The notes below the pieces were generated by a model, which made no database searches, was not told the DNA's origin, and was given only the letters and a program-made list of their open reading frames with translations. Positions 1 to 8,133 of a stretch of DNA of 41,441 nucleotides are shown one piece after another (positions within the stretch are counted from its first letter, which is position 1; each line of letters begins with the position of its first letter). The position numbers were made by a program, and so were the translations under genes. The stretch comes from JBGCEZ01 sp045106735 (GTDB lineage Bacteria; Planctomycetota; Phycisphaerae; Phycisphaerales; SM1A02). The stretch is from assembly GCA_045106735.1 (NCBI GenBank), contig JBGCEZ010000024.1, positions 1 through 41,441 of the forward strand. The letters are read 5' to 3'.

Positions 1-114
1 CCGTTCGGTGAGGACGGCTACTTCAGCGATGTCCGCTACGACGCGGGCTCGCGCAGCAGCTTCCACATCCTGACCAGCGACGGCATGCTCGGACGAGACA
101 TCATCTCCGAGTAA
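1..114 (+). CDS. Prepilin-like protein, C-terminal end only (5' truncated by window)
   Basis: The window opens in frame inside a coding region that ends with TAA at 112-114. Its last 37 residues run from PFGEDGYFSDVRYDAG to SDGMLGRDIISE and are almost identical to the C-termini of the two complete proteins at 819-2033 and 2580-3776, so this is a third tandem copy of that family. The N-terminal prepilin signal lies outside the window, so its presence here is inferred from the paralogues. A terminator hairpin follows 60 bases downstream, as with the other copies. Function is not known beyond membership in this pseudopilin-like family. Confidence 0.9.
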   Translation, partial: PFGEDGYFSDVRYDAGSRSSFHILTSDGMLGRDIISE

Positions 115-176
115 GCCGATGCCAACCGGTCGCCCGCGGCATCTTGCCCAAGCGACCAACCGGACAACGCATACGC

Positions 177-204
177 AACGGGCTCAGCTTCGGCTGGGCC
201 CGTT
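177..204 (+). terminator. Terminator-like hairpin after first prepilin copy
   Basis: A 12-bp stem (AACGGGCTCAGC paired with GCTGGGCCCGTT, one G-U pair) is closed by a TTCG tetraloop and followed by GTCGTTG. The stem and tetraloop are typical of intrinsic terminators. The T tract is poor, so efficiency is uncertain. Confidence 0.6.
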
Positions 205-818
205 GTCGTTGCACGAGCGCAGAAGCCGCGCGTTGGTGACCGAGCCAGTCGAAAACATGCGCGGCATCGCGGAAATTCTGAGGTTCGGCCATGCCCCGAC
301 CGCTCAGAGATTCCAGTCTCAGGAGTTCCGTCCGGTCGGTTCGGCGCCCCGACCACCGGACACGCAGGATTTTGCCTCTCCATGTGCGTCCCGACGCTCG
401 CAAACCCATCTGGCTGCACCCTGCACGGGTTGCCGGTGGCATCGCGCCGAATCGCCTCGGCCCCACGAGCCCGCGCTCCTCCGGCCGGCCACGATCGATC
501 TCGCCACGCACCGCCGCCCATGCGGCACCCCCGGCGCGTCGGCCCGGATTCCGATCCGACTCGCCACCCCCACGCGATGCTCGTCCGGACTCGCCGAGAT
601 TTCGGTGCCTGAAATCTCAGCCTCCCGATGGCGAACACTCGTCCATCCCGGTGACTGCCCACGCAGCCAACCGACCCACGCCTCTGATCCGCCGCCCACG
701 ATCCACGTGAGGCGGGCCGCGATCGGTGCGCTGGCGGATTCCATGTGCCGGATCCGCTGACGCTTCCCGGTCCGCCCGCGTGCACTGAAGCGACGCGATC
801 CCCCCACGGAGTGACCCA
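205..818. other. Gene-free spacer with inverted repeats
   Basis: No reading frame here looks like a protein. Open frames on both strands are Arg/Pro-rich products of the high GC. Two inverted repeats are visible: GAGATTTC/GAAATCTC at 596-618 (perfect 8-bp arms, 7-nt centre) and GCGGAT/ATCCGC at 734-757. Either could be a regulator site or RNA structure for the gene starting at 819. No clear promoter hexamers were found. Confidence 0.5.
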
Positions 819-2033
819 ATGTCCCCCCCCCACGCATCCTCACCATCTCCCAGCCCGGCCGCCACGCATCAAGCGCCACCTCGCTCCCGCGGCTTCACCA
901 TCATCGAATTGCTCGTGGTGGTGTCGATCATCGCCCTGCTCATCGGCATTCTGCTGCCGGCGATCGGCAAGGCCCGCGACCAAGCCAAGCAAACCGCCAG
1001 CCTCTCCAACCTCCGCAACCTGGGCACCGCCCACGGTTCCTACGCGGCGGAATGGGGCGACCGGCAGTTCACGCTGATCAATGACAACCTGGCCAGCTAC
1101 GGCTCCGGCGCGAATGCGGCGTTCACCAACTACCACGCGTCCAATGGCGGCGGCGAGACCGGATCCCACCCCGGACCGAACCTGGGCTGGGGCTACGCCA
1201 ACGGCAACGGCGACTACCAGCTCTTCTACTTCCGCACGCTCGGCAACATCGCCAACGCTCGCCTCTGCGAACCGATCGTCTTCGACGGCGACAACGAAGC
1301 GGTCAGCGGGTATTTCGGCAGCTTCCGCCTCGCCAACTGCCGGCAGTTCAATCAGTACGTCTCCGGCAAGTTCTACGACCCGGTCTTCTACGCCCCCAAG
1401 GACACCATCGTCCTCAACTCCGTTGAAGGCGGCGACAGTGGCTACAGCTGCTTCGACGACCCGGGCGAGTACTGCGACCGGCCCCCGATCGAGGGATTTG
1501 GCGATGCGCCGACGTGGAGCAGCTACGTCCTCAGCCCGGCGGCCATGTTCAACCCAGCGGTCATGAAGATGCGGCGTATTGGCGGCGGCGAGAACTCCGG
1601 CGGCTTCCGGAATCCCTACTCGCTGGCCGGCGGTTTCCGCAGCGTCTCGTACGGCCAGGCCCGGTACCCGTCGCTCAAGACCCACATGCTGGAGCACCAC
1701 TGGCTGCAGAACCGTCGCGCCGAGTGCAACCCCTCGATCGCCGGCGGCACCTACGGCGGCTGTGAGCCGTACTACTTCAACGCGGCCTGGGAGTCGTCCC
1801 CGATGACGCTCTTCTACGACGGACACGTCGGCAGCGTGGGCGTCCGCAAGGCCATGCGGGCCGACGGCCGGATCCGCGCCCAGGTCAACGGATTCGCCGG
1901 CCTGTGGTCGCGCGACACCCCGTTCGGACAGGACGGCTACTTCAGCGACGTGCGCTATGACGCGGGCTCGCAGACGAGCTTCCACATCTTGACCAGCGAC
2001 GGCATCCTTGGCCGGGATGTCATCTCCGAGTGA
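819..2033 (+). CDS. Prepilin-like (type II secretion/type IV pilin signal) secreted protein, paralogue 2
   Basis: A 404-residue protein with a class III (prepilin) signal: a 25-residue leader ending in Gly, then FTIIELLVVVSIIALLIG, which carries the conserved Glu at +5 and continues as a hydrophobic helix. The family is normally cut and N-methylated by a prepilin peptidase and assembled in the inner membrane or on a pseudopilus. The rest is a large periplasmic or surface domain with conserved Cys pairs (SCFDDPGEYCDR, RAECN, GCEPYY). A FYDGHVGSVG segment near the end resembles the DG motif of planctomycete DUF1559-like prepilin proteins. The start is ATG 819, with GGAG at 808-811. It is flanked by a terminator on each side, so it is probably transcribed alone. 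It is closely related to 2580-3776. The substrate or role is unknown. Confidence 0.88.
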   Translation: MSPPHASSPSPSPAATHQAPPRSRGFTIIELLVVVSIIALLIGILLPAIGKARDQAKQTASLSNLRNLGTAHGSYAAEWGDRQFTLINDNLASYGSGANAAFTNYHASNGGGETGSHPGPNLGWGYANGNGDYQLFYFRTLGNIANARLCEPIVFDGDNEAVSGYFGSFRLANCRQFNQYVSGKFYDPVFYAPKDTIVLNSVEGGDSGYSCFDDPGEYCDRPPIEGFGDAPTWSSYVLSPAAMFNPAVMKMRRIGGGENSGGFRNPYSLAGGFRSVSYGQARYPSLKTHMLEHHWLQNRRAECNPSIAGGTYGGCEPYYFNAAWESSPMTLFYDGHVGSVGVRKAMRADGRIRAQVNGFAGLWSRDTPFGQDGYFSDVRYDAGSQTSFHILTSDGILGRDVISE

Positions 2034-2183
2034 TTCGTTCGAGACGGTCGCCGGTCGCTCGGGGCATCGCGACTCCGGGGGGAACGGGGTGCGTCGGGTG
2101 CGCGGGGGCTGCAGCCCCTGGTCGCCCGGGACCCGCCGAGCCGATCCGTGACCGTCGACCACCACCAACCCGCCCGATCCTGG

Positions 2184-2221
2184 ACCGGCGGCGGATTCTC
2201 CATCGGGGATCCGCCGCCGGT
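2184..2221 (+). terminator. Terminator hairpin after second prepilin copy
   Basis: A perfect 13-bp inverted repeat (ACCGGCGGCGGAT and its complement) surrounds a 12-nt loop and is followed by TTGTTG. It sits 150 bases past the stop codon at 2033. Stem strength supports an intrinsic terminator, although the T tract is short. Confidence 0.6.
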
Positions 2222-2466
2222 TGTTGCGGGGGCCGATGGCAATTCCGCGCAGGCGCTTCGGGGCGACACGCGGGCAAGTGCCCACTTTCTCGCAACCAAT
2301 TGACGACTCTCTACCCTTCGGCGGTACTCTGGGTACTGCAGGCAGCTTGGCCTGCCCAGCCTTTGCGGGTGCAGGACGTGCGACACGACCTGGCCGTTGC
2401 CGTTCGTTTCTCCGGGAACGATTGGCGGCACTTCCATCGCGACCAATGTGCTGGACCATTTCATTC

Positions 2467-2518
2467 GGTGTGGGGGCACACCCAAATTCGCGATCCGCAC
2501 TCGGTCTTGACCGAGTGC
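2467..2518 (+). promoter_or_regulatory. Two adjacent inverted repeats upstream of third prepilin copy
   Basis: GGTGTG-GGGG-CACACC (2467-2482) is followed 14 bases later by GCACTCGGTC-TT-GACCGAGTGC (2497-2518), a perfect 10-bp palindrome with a 2-nt centre. They lie 62-113 bases before the ATG at 2580. Near-contiguous dyads of this kind are usual for dimeric repressor operators or leader hairpins. Which applies here is not known. The rest of the 2222-2579 spacer shows only a weak promoter-like TTGACG near 2301. Confidence 0.4.
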
Positions 2519-2579
2519 CACGGCATCGCCCTTGAATTCGATCCCGCGCCCCACGCCCCACTTCGGGAGCACTCTCACG

Positions 2580-3776
2580 ATGCGCCACTCCGTTGTTCGC
2601 CCCACTGCCCCCCGAGCGTTCACCATCATCGAACTGCTGGTGGTCGTCTCGATCATTGCCCTGCTCATCGGCATTCTGTTGCCGGCGATCGGCAAGGCCC
2701 GCGACCAAGCCAAGCAAACCGCCAGCCTGGCCAACCTCCGCAACCTGGGCACCGCCCACGGCTCGTACGCCGCGGAGTGGAATGACCGGCAGTTCACGCT
2801 CGTCAACGACAACATCTCGTCGTTTGGGAACAGTCGTGGCCAAGCGTTCGAAGCCTTCTACCAGTCCAATGGCGGTGGCGGCGAAAACGCCACGCATCCC
2901 CCGCTCATTCTTGGATGGGCGCGCGTTCTGGGTGACGGCGACTACCTGTACTTCGCCTATCGCACGCACGAAGGCGGCGAAGAACAGCATGGCCCGCTCA
3001 ATACCGCAAATTGCGGTCTGATGATTCCGATCAACTTTGACAATCCGCTGCCCTACTTCGGTTCGTTCCGAATCCCGAACGCCAAGCAGTTCAACAACTA
3101 CGTCAGTGGCAAGTTCTACGACCGAGTCTTCTACGCCCCCAAGGACACGATCGTCTGGAACAGCGCCGATGGCGGCGACTCGCGCTACAGCTGCTTCGAC
3201 GATCCCGGCGAGTACTGCGACCGCCCCGACGTCAACGGCTTCGGCGAGATCCCGACCTGGTCGAGCTATTGCTTGAGCCCGGCAGCCATGTTCAGCCCCG
3301 ACGTGCTCAAGATGCGGCGGGTTGGCGGCGGGTCCAATACCGGCGGCTACCGCAATCCGTGGACGCTCGGCGCTGGCTTCCGCAGCCCGGCGTACGGCCA
3401 AGCTCGCTATCCGTCGCTGAAGACGCACATGATCGAACACCACTGGCTGCAGAACCGCCGCGCTGAGTGCAACGCGGGCATCACCAACGGCAGTTACCTC
3501 GGCTGCGAGCCGTATTACTTCAACGCCGCCTGGGAGTCGTCCCCGATGACGCTCTTCTACGACGGACACGTCGGCAGCGTTGGCGTCCGCAAGGCCATGC
3601 GGGCCGACGGCCGCATCAAGGCCCAGGTCAACGGATTCGCCGGCCTCTGGTCGCGCGACACGCCCTTTGGCCAGGACGGGTACTACTCCGACGTGCGATA
3701 CGACGCCGGCGCTCGGACGAGCTTCCACGTTCTCACGAGCGATGGCATCTTCGGCCGCGACATCATCTCTGAGTGA
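2580..3776 (+). CDS. Prepilin-like secreted protein, paralogue 3
   Basis: A 398-residue close paralogue of the protein at 819-2033. It has the same hydrophobic segment FTIIELLVVVSIIALLIG, the same Cys-containing motifs and a nearly identical last 110 residues. ATG 2580 is chosen because GGGAG at 2565-2569 is well placed and it leaves a 13-residue leader; an upstream in-frame ATG at 2532 would add 16 residues without a good ribosome site. The residue before the cleavage point is Ala (TAPRA-FTIIE) where the sister gene has Gly. The middle (residues about 70-140) has diverged most, including a tract around EGGEEQHG. A terminator follows. Divergent intergenic DNA and conserved coding DNA suggest the copies are old and under selection. 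Confidence 0.88.
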   Translation: MRHSVVRPTAPRAFTIIELLVVVSIIALLIGILLPAIGKARDQAKQTASLANLRNLGTAHGSYAAEWNDRQFTLVNDNISSFGNSRGQAFEAFYQSNGGGGENATHPPLILGWARVLGDGDYLYFAYRTHEGGEEQHGPLNTANCGLMIPINFDNPLPYFGSFRIPNAKQFNNYVSGKFYDRVFYAPKDTIVWNSADGGDSRYSCFDDPGEYCDRPDVNGFGEIPTWSSYCLSPAAMFSPDVLKMRRVGGGSNTGGYRNPWTLGAGFRSPAYGQARYPSLKTHMIEHHWLQNRRAECNAGITNGSYLGCEPYYFNAAWESSPMTLFYDGHVGSVGVRKAMRADGRIKAQVNGFAGLWSRDTPFGQDGYYSDVRYDAGARTSFHVLTSDGIFGRDIISE

Positions 3777-3832
3777 CGGACCGGGCCGGCGCGACGCGCC
3801 CGCCCCTGGATATGGCACCACACCGCATCCCG

Positions 3833-3862
3833 CGGGCCCGGCTGCTTCGGCGACCGGGCCCG
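3833..3862 (+). terminator. Terminator-like hairpin after third prepilin copy
   Basis: Arms CGGGCCCGG (3833-3841) and CCGGGCCCG (3854-3862) pair perfectly around an inner GCTTCGGC-type loop. It lies 57 bases after the stop at 3776 and before ruvB. There is no good T tract. The position matches the hairpins after the other two copies. Confidence 0.5.
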
Positions 3863-4000
3863 TGTCGTGCGCTGGCCGCCCGCGTTCGTCGTCGACCGGG
3901 TTGCCACGTTCCTCGCCGCTCGCCCCGCCGCGTGCGACGCGCCGAGTGCTGCCGGCCATTCGCCGCTTGCCAGCCGGGCGAATCCTGCGAAGATCCATCC

Positions 4001-5017
4001 ATGGCCCGCGAACGCATCGTCACCCCCGAGCCCCTCGCCACCGAAGAACCGGTCAGCCCCGCCATGCGCCCGACGCGCCTCGGCGACTTTGTCGGGCAGG
4101 CGGATCTGGTGGAGAAGCTCTCCATCGCCATCTCCGCCGCCCGCGGCCGGACCGAGCCTCTGGAGCACGTGCTCCTGCACGGACCTCCTGGACTGGGCAA
4201 GACGACCATCGCCCACATCATCGGCACCGAAATGGGCACGCGCACCTGGTTTGCCAGCGGCCCCGCCCTGACGCGAGGCAGCGACCTCGTCGGCACACTC
4301 ACGCGCATGGAACCCGGAGACGTCCTCTTCATCGACGAGATCCATCGGCTGCCGATTGCGGTCGAGGAGTACGTGTACTCGGCGATGGAGGACTACCGCA
4401 TCGACTTCACGCTTGAGGGCGGCCTCCACGGGCGAATCGTCACCTACCAGCTCAAGCCATTCACGATGATCGGGGCCACGACCCGAGCCGGGTTGCTGAG
4501 CGGCCCCCTTCGCAGTCGATTCGGCCTCGTCCACCACCTGGACTACTACGCCCCGGAAGAGCTCATCACGGTGCTCGCCGCCGCCGCGTCCCGGCTCGGA
4601 CTCGGAACCGTCGACCCCGCGGTGCTGCACGAAATTGCCCGTCGTTCACGCGGAACGCCCCGGGTCACGCTGCGACTGTTGCGACGGGTGCGCGACTACG
4701 CCGAAGTCCGCGGCGACGGGGCGCTGGACATGGCCACGGTGCACGAAGCACTGGCCCTGGAAGGCGTGGACGCTCGCGGACTGGACGATCTCGACCGGGC
4801 CTATCTCTCGACGATCAGCCGCGTCCATGGCGGCGGGCCGGTTGGCGTGGAGGCCATCGCGGCCCACCTCGGGGAGGACGCTGGCACCTTCGAAGACATG
4901 GTCGAACCGTACCTCCTTCGGCAAGGCCTGCTGTCCCGGACCCGCCAAGGCCGCCGGCTCACCGAAGCCGGCGAGGCCTACGTCGCGGCCGCTCCGGGCC
5001 CCGCCGGCCCCGCCTGA
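4001..5017 (+). CDS. ruvB: Holliday junction branch migration ATPase RuvB
   Basis: A 338-residue AAA+ helicase motor that, with RuvA, drives branch migration of Holliday junctions during recombination repair. Walker A GPPGLGKTT is at residues 61-69, Walker B LFIDEIH at 109-115, sensor 1 GATTRAG at about 158-164, the arginine-finger region GPLRSRFG at 168-175, and the C-terminal winged-helix part holds RGTPRVTLRLLRRVRDYAEV. Canonical RuvB has IAN where this has VTL. The reading frame is open back to 3773, but ATG 4001 gives the usual RuvB length and begins just before the conserved RPTRLGDFVGQ. The ribosome site is weak (GCGAAGA). ruvA and ruvC are not adjacent. It stands alone between the prepilin cluster and cbs. 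Confidence 0.97.
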   Translation: MARERIVTPEPLATEEPVSPAMRPTRLGDFVGQADLVEKLSIAISAARGRTEPLEHVLLHGPPGLGKTTIAHIIGTEMGTRTWFASGPALTRGSDLVGTLTRMEPGDVLFIDEIHRLPIAVEEYVYSAMEDYRIDFTLEGGLHGRIVTYQLKPFTMIGATTRAGLLSGPLRSRFGLVHHLDYYAPEELITVLAAAASRLGLGTVDPAVLHEIARRSRGTPRVTLRLLRRVRDYAEVRGDGALDMATVHEALALEGVDARGLDDLDRAYLSTISRVHGGGPVGVEAIAAHLGEDAGTFEDMVEPYLLRQGLLSRTRQGRRLTEAGEAYVAAAPGPAGPA

Positions 5018-5050
5018 GCGGACCCCCGATCGCTGGCGGCCGTCCCCGGC

Positions 5051-5153
5051 CCTGACCGGCCGTGCGGGCCAGCCTCACCCGGTTCGGATGGCCATCCTGA
5101 CCGGCCGTGCTCGCCAGCCCCACCCGGCCCCGATGGCCAACCTGGCCCGGCCG
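5051..5153. repeat. 45-bp direct repeat upstream of cbs
   Basis: A 45-base unit beginning CCTGACCGGCCGTGC occurs at 5051-5095 and 5096-5140. A third partial copy (CCTGGCCCGGCCG) starts at 5141. The first two copies differ at a handful of positions. It lies in the ruvB-cbs spacer, so it probably does not encode protein. Confidence 0.7.
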
Positions 5154-5259
5154 ACATCACCGGCCCGTCCCGGCCACCGAACCGGCACCTGGCCCCGCTA
5201 CCATGGCGTCCCCGCCCCGGGCCTTCCCGCCCGTCCCGGCGGACCCGCGGAGCCCTTCG

Positions 5260-6714
5260 ATGTCGTCCACCCCCTCGTCCACGTCCGACGCCCACGCCGC
5301 CCCCGCGCCCGCCCCGCCTCCCGGAAGCCCGGAACGCCCGTGGGCCCCGGTGTTCTCCAACGTCCTCGAGATGATCGGCAACACGCCGATGCTCAAGGTC
5401 CAACGGATCGACACCGGCCCGTGCCAGCTTTACCTCAAGCTTGACGCGTGGAACCCCGGCCAGTCGATCAAGGACCGGATCGCCGTGTCGATGATTGAAG
5501 CGGCCGAGCAGGAAGGGAAGCTGAAGCCCGGCGGCACGATCGTCGAGGGAACCGCCGGCAACACCGGCATCGCCCTCGCCCTCGTGTCCCTGCAGAAGGG
5601 CTACCAGGTCATCGTCGTCGTCCCCGACAAGATGAGCGAAGGCAAGATCTCGCACCTCCGCGCGATGGGCGCCGAAGTGCGGCTCACCCGCTCCGACGTG
5701 GAAAAGGGCCACCCCGAGTACTACCAAGACGTCGCCCGCCGCATCGCGGAAGAGACGCCGAACGCGTTCTTCATCAACCAGTTCGGCAATCCCGCCAACC
5801 CCGAAGCGCACGTCCAAACGACCGGCCCGGAGATTTGGCACCAGCTCGACGGCAAGGTCGACGCGTTCTGTACCGGCGTCGGCAGCGGCGGCACGATTTC
5901 TGGCGTCGGCCGCTACCTTCGGTCGCAGAACCCGGACGTCGACCTGATCCTGGCCGACCCCGAGGGCTCGATCCTCACGCCGCTGGTCAACGAAGGCAAG
6001 CACGTGCAACCCGGCTCGTGGCTGGTCGAAGGCATCGGCGAGGACTTCGTCCCCGACATCCTTGACCTGGACATCATCGACAAGGCGTACGCGGTCAGCG
6101 ACAAGGACGCATTCTTGACCGCCCGCGAGTTGCTCCAGCGCGAAGGCATGCTGGCCGGATCATCGACCGGCACCCTGGTGGCCGCCGCCCTCCGCTACTG
6201 CCGGGAGCAGACCGAACCGAAGAACGTCGTGACCTTCGTGTGCGACAGCGGGTCCAAGTACCTCGACAAGATGTTCAACGACTTCTGGATGATCGACCAG
6301 GGATTCATTGAGCGCGAGACCTACGGCGACCTCCGCGACCTGATCGCCCGCCGGCACGTCGACCGCGAAGACGTCACGCTCCAACCGACCACGCCGCTGC
6401 TGCAAGCCCACAAGCAGATGCGGATGTACGACATCAGCCAGATGGTCGTGGTCGAGGAAAACGGCGCCGTCGTCGGCATCATCGATGAGTCGGACATCCT
6501 GCTCGCCGTGGCCCACGACAAGGCAAGCTTCAGCCGGCCGGTCAGCGACTTCATGACCCGGCGGCTGGAGACCGTTCCCCCCACCGCGTCGATCAACGAC
6601 CTGATGCCGATCTTCCGGGCCGACCGTGTGGCCATCGTCGCGGACGACGCCAACTTCTACGGCCTGATCACCAAGATCGACATGCTCAACTACCTGCGCA
6701 AGCAGCTCGCATGA
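5260..6714 (+). CDS. cbs: Cystathionine beta-synthase with C-terminal CBS domain pair
   Basis: A 484-residue PLP enzyme that joins serine and homocysteine to make cystathionine. The catalytic domain (residues about 30-350) has the PLP lysine in GQSIKDRIA (K71), the phosphate-binding GTAGNTGIAL (98-107) and GVGSGGTISG. Residues about 360-484 form two CBS motifs (Bateman module), the domain that binds adenosyl ligands in this family. There is no N-terminal heme region, as expected for bacteria. ATG 5260 is preferred because GGAG at 5249-5252 is ideally spaced; upstream in-frame ATG 5203 lacks this. A cysteine synthase without CBS domains would stop near residue 350, so the fusion supports the cbs call. 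The gamma-lyase gene 105 bases downstream completes reverse transsulfuration. Confidence 0.93.
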   Translation: MSSTPSSTSDAHAAPAPAPPPGSPERPWAPVFSNVLEMIGNTPMLKVQRIDTGPCQLYLKLDAWNPGQSIKDRIAVSMIEAAEQEGKLKPGGTIVEGTAGNTGIALALVSLQKGYQVIVVVPDKMSEGKISHLRAMGAEVRLTRSDVEKGHPEYYQDVARRIAEETPNAFFINQFGNPANPEAHVQTTGPEIWHQLDGKVDAFCTGVGSGGTISGVGRYLRSQNPDVDLILADPEGSILTPLVNEGKHVQPGSWLVEGIGEDFVPDILDLDIIDKAYAVSDKDAFLTARELLQREGMLAGSSTGTLVAAALRYCREQTEPKNVVTFVCDSGSKYLDKMFNDFWMIDQGFIERETYGDLRDLIARRHVDREDVTLQPTTPLLQAHKQMRMYDISQMVVVEENGAVVGIIDESDILLAVAHDKASFSRPVSDFMTRRLETVPPTASINDLMPIFRADRVAIVADDANFYGLITKIDMLNYLRKQLA

Positions 6715-6739
6715 ACGAGCCGCGTCCCCGACCACTCGA

Positions 6740-6804
6740 CTGAACGCCCCCACTGAACGCCCCCGCTGAACGTCCAGTCTGAACGCCCTCCTCGAACGCT
6801 CCAG
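6740..6804. repeat. Five tandem 13-bp repeats in the cbs/gamma-lyase spacer
   Basis: Units CTGAACGCCCCCA, CTGAACGCCCCCG, CTGAACGTCCAGT, CTGAACGCCCTCC and TCGAACGCTCCAG follow without gaps. All share GAACG. It fills most of the spacer between two genes that should be co-transcribed. The unit is not a multiple of three and no frame here is coding. Confidence 0.8.
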
Positions 6805-6819
6805 GAAACCGATCTCCCC

Positions 6820-8007
6820 ATGGCCGACCACGACCTGCATCTCGACAGCCTCTGCATCCACGGCGGCCAGCGCCCCGACCCCGTCACCGGCGCGGTCATG
6901 CCTCCCGTCAGCTTGTCATCCACGTACATCCAGTCCTCGCCGGGCCAGCACGCCGGGTACGAGTACTCGCGCAGCCACAACCCCACGCGTTACGCGTGGG
7001 AACGCTGCATCGCCACGCTGGAGAACAGCGGCATCTCGGAAGATGTGGACGTGACGTGCGGCGGGTTTGCCTTCGCCAGCGGCCTGGCCGCCATCGGCAC
7101 GTGCTTGGAGCTGCTGGACTCCGGCGACGAAGTCCTGGCCATGGACGACCTGTACGGCGGCACCAATCGCCTGTTTTCGCAGGTGCGCAAGCGTTCGGCC
7201 GGCCTCAAGTTCACCTACGTGGACATGACCGATCCGCAGCGCGTCGCCGACGCGATCACCGACCGGACCAAGATGATCTGGGTTGAGACGCCGACGAACC
7301 CGACGCTGAAGCTGGTGGATCTGAAGGCCGTCGCCGATCTGGCCAAGGATCGCGGCATCATCACCGTGTGCGACAACACGTTCGCCACACCGATCCTGCA
7401 GCGGCCGCTCGAGTTCGGCTTTGACATGGTGATGCACTCGTCGACCAAGTACCTCGGCGGCCACAGCGACGTCGTCGGCGGCACCTTGGTCACGAGCCGG
7501 CCCGAACTCGCCGAACGCCTGCGATTCCTGCAGAACTCCGTCGGCAGCGTCATGGGGCCGTTCGACGCGTACCTGACCCTCCGCGGCACCAAGACGCTCG
7601 CGGTGCGGATGGCCCGACACCTCGAAGGGTCGGCCAAGATTGCCGCCTTCCTGGAAGGGCACGATGCGGTCGAGCGCGTGGTCTACCCGGGCCTGCCGAG
7701 CCACCCGCAGTACGAGCTCGCCCAACGGCAGATGTCGGCCGGCGGCGGCATGATCACGATCTTCCTGCAGGGCGGACTGGCTGAATCCCGGCACTTCCTG
7801 GAGAAGGTCCGAATCTTTGCCCTGGCCGAGAGCCTCGGCGGGGTTGAGAGCTTGATCGAACACCCGGCGATCATGACGCACGCCTCGGTTCCGGCCGAGA
7901 TGCGTGAGACCCTCGGCATCAGCGATTCGCTGGTCCGCATCAGCGTCGGCATCGAGCATCCTGAGGACCTGATTGCCGACCTGGACCGGGCCCTGGCCCA
8001 CGTGTGA
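6820..8007 (+). CDS. Cystathionine gamma-lyase / gamma-synthase family PLP enzyme
   Basis: A 395-residue Cys/Met metabolism PLP enzyme. The Schiff-base lysine lies in MHSSTKYLGGHSDVVGG (K210), with the PLP-contacting YSRSHNPTR (49-57), DLYGGTNRLF (110-119), WVETPTNPTLK and the C-terminal SLGGVESLIEHPA also conserved. Members either cleave cystathionine to cysteine (gamma-lyase) or make it from an activated homoserine (gamma-synthase), and sequence alone rarely separates them. Lying directly after a beta-synthase favours gamma-lyase and reverse transsulfuration. The start ATG 6820 gives the expected N-terminus (LCIHGGQRPDPVTGA). The ribosome site is weak, with AGGA about 13 bases upstream. No truncation or frameshift was seen. 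Confidence 0.93.
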   Translation: MADHDLHLDSLCIHGGQRPDPVTGAVMPPVSLSSTYIQSSPGQHAGYEYSRSHNPTRYAWERCIATLENSGISEDVDVTCGGFAFASGLAAIGTCLELLDSGDEVLAMDDLYGGTNRLFSQVRKRSAGLKFTYVDMTDPQRVADAITDRTKMIWVETPTNPTLKLVDLKAVADLAKDRGIITVCDNTFATPILQRPLEFGFDMVMHSSTKYLGGHSDVVGGTLVTSRPELAERLRFLQNSVGSVMGPFDAYLTLRGTKTLAVRMARHLEGSAKIAAFLEGHDAVERVVYPGLPSHPQYELAQRQMSAGGGMITIFLQGGLAESRHFLEKVRIFALAESLGGVESLIEHPAIMTHASVPAEMRETLGISDSLVRISVGIEHPEDLIADLDRALAHV

Positions 8008-8062
8008 TCCGGAGTGGGCCCGAACGCCGATGTTCCCGTTGGCGATTGCGCCCTGGTCTCCG

Positions 8063-8098
8063 CCCACACCCACGCCCAAGCCCACGCCCACGCCCACG
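8063..8098. repeat. Six tandem CCCACG-type hexamers before pgi
   Basis: Six units (CCCACA, CCCACG, CCCAAG, CCCACG, CCCACG, CCCACG) lie between the gamma-lyase stop and the pgi ATG. If pgi began at GTG 8014 they would encode a His/Ala run (HTHAQAHAHAH), but the downstream ATG is preferred. Confidence 0.75.
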
Positions 8099-8133
8099 TT
8101 CCCCCTCCGATCGATTCGACGAAAGCCTGCTGC

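Noticed and set aside
840..3998. 1052-codon open frame on the minus strand across the prepilin genes
   Set aside because: It is an antisense shadow of two GC-rich genes with clear family motifs, and its own product has no recognisable domain.
6740..6804. CRISPR-like array
   Set aside because: Units are contiguous, 13 bp and without spacers; no cas gene is present. The same holds for the other tandem repeats.
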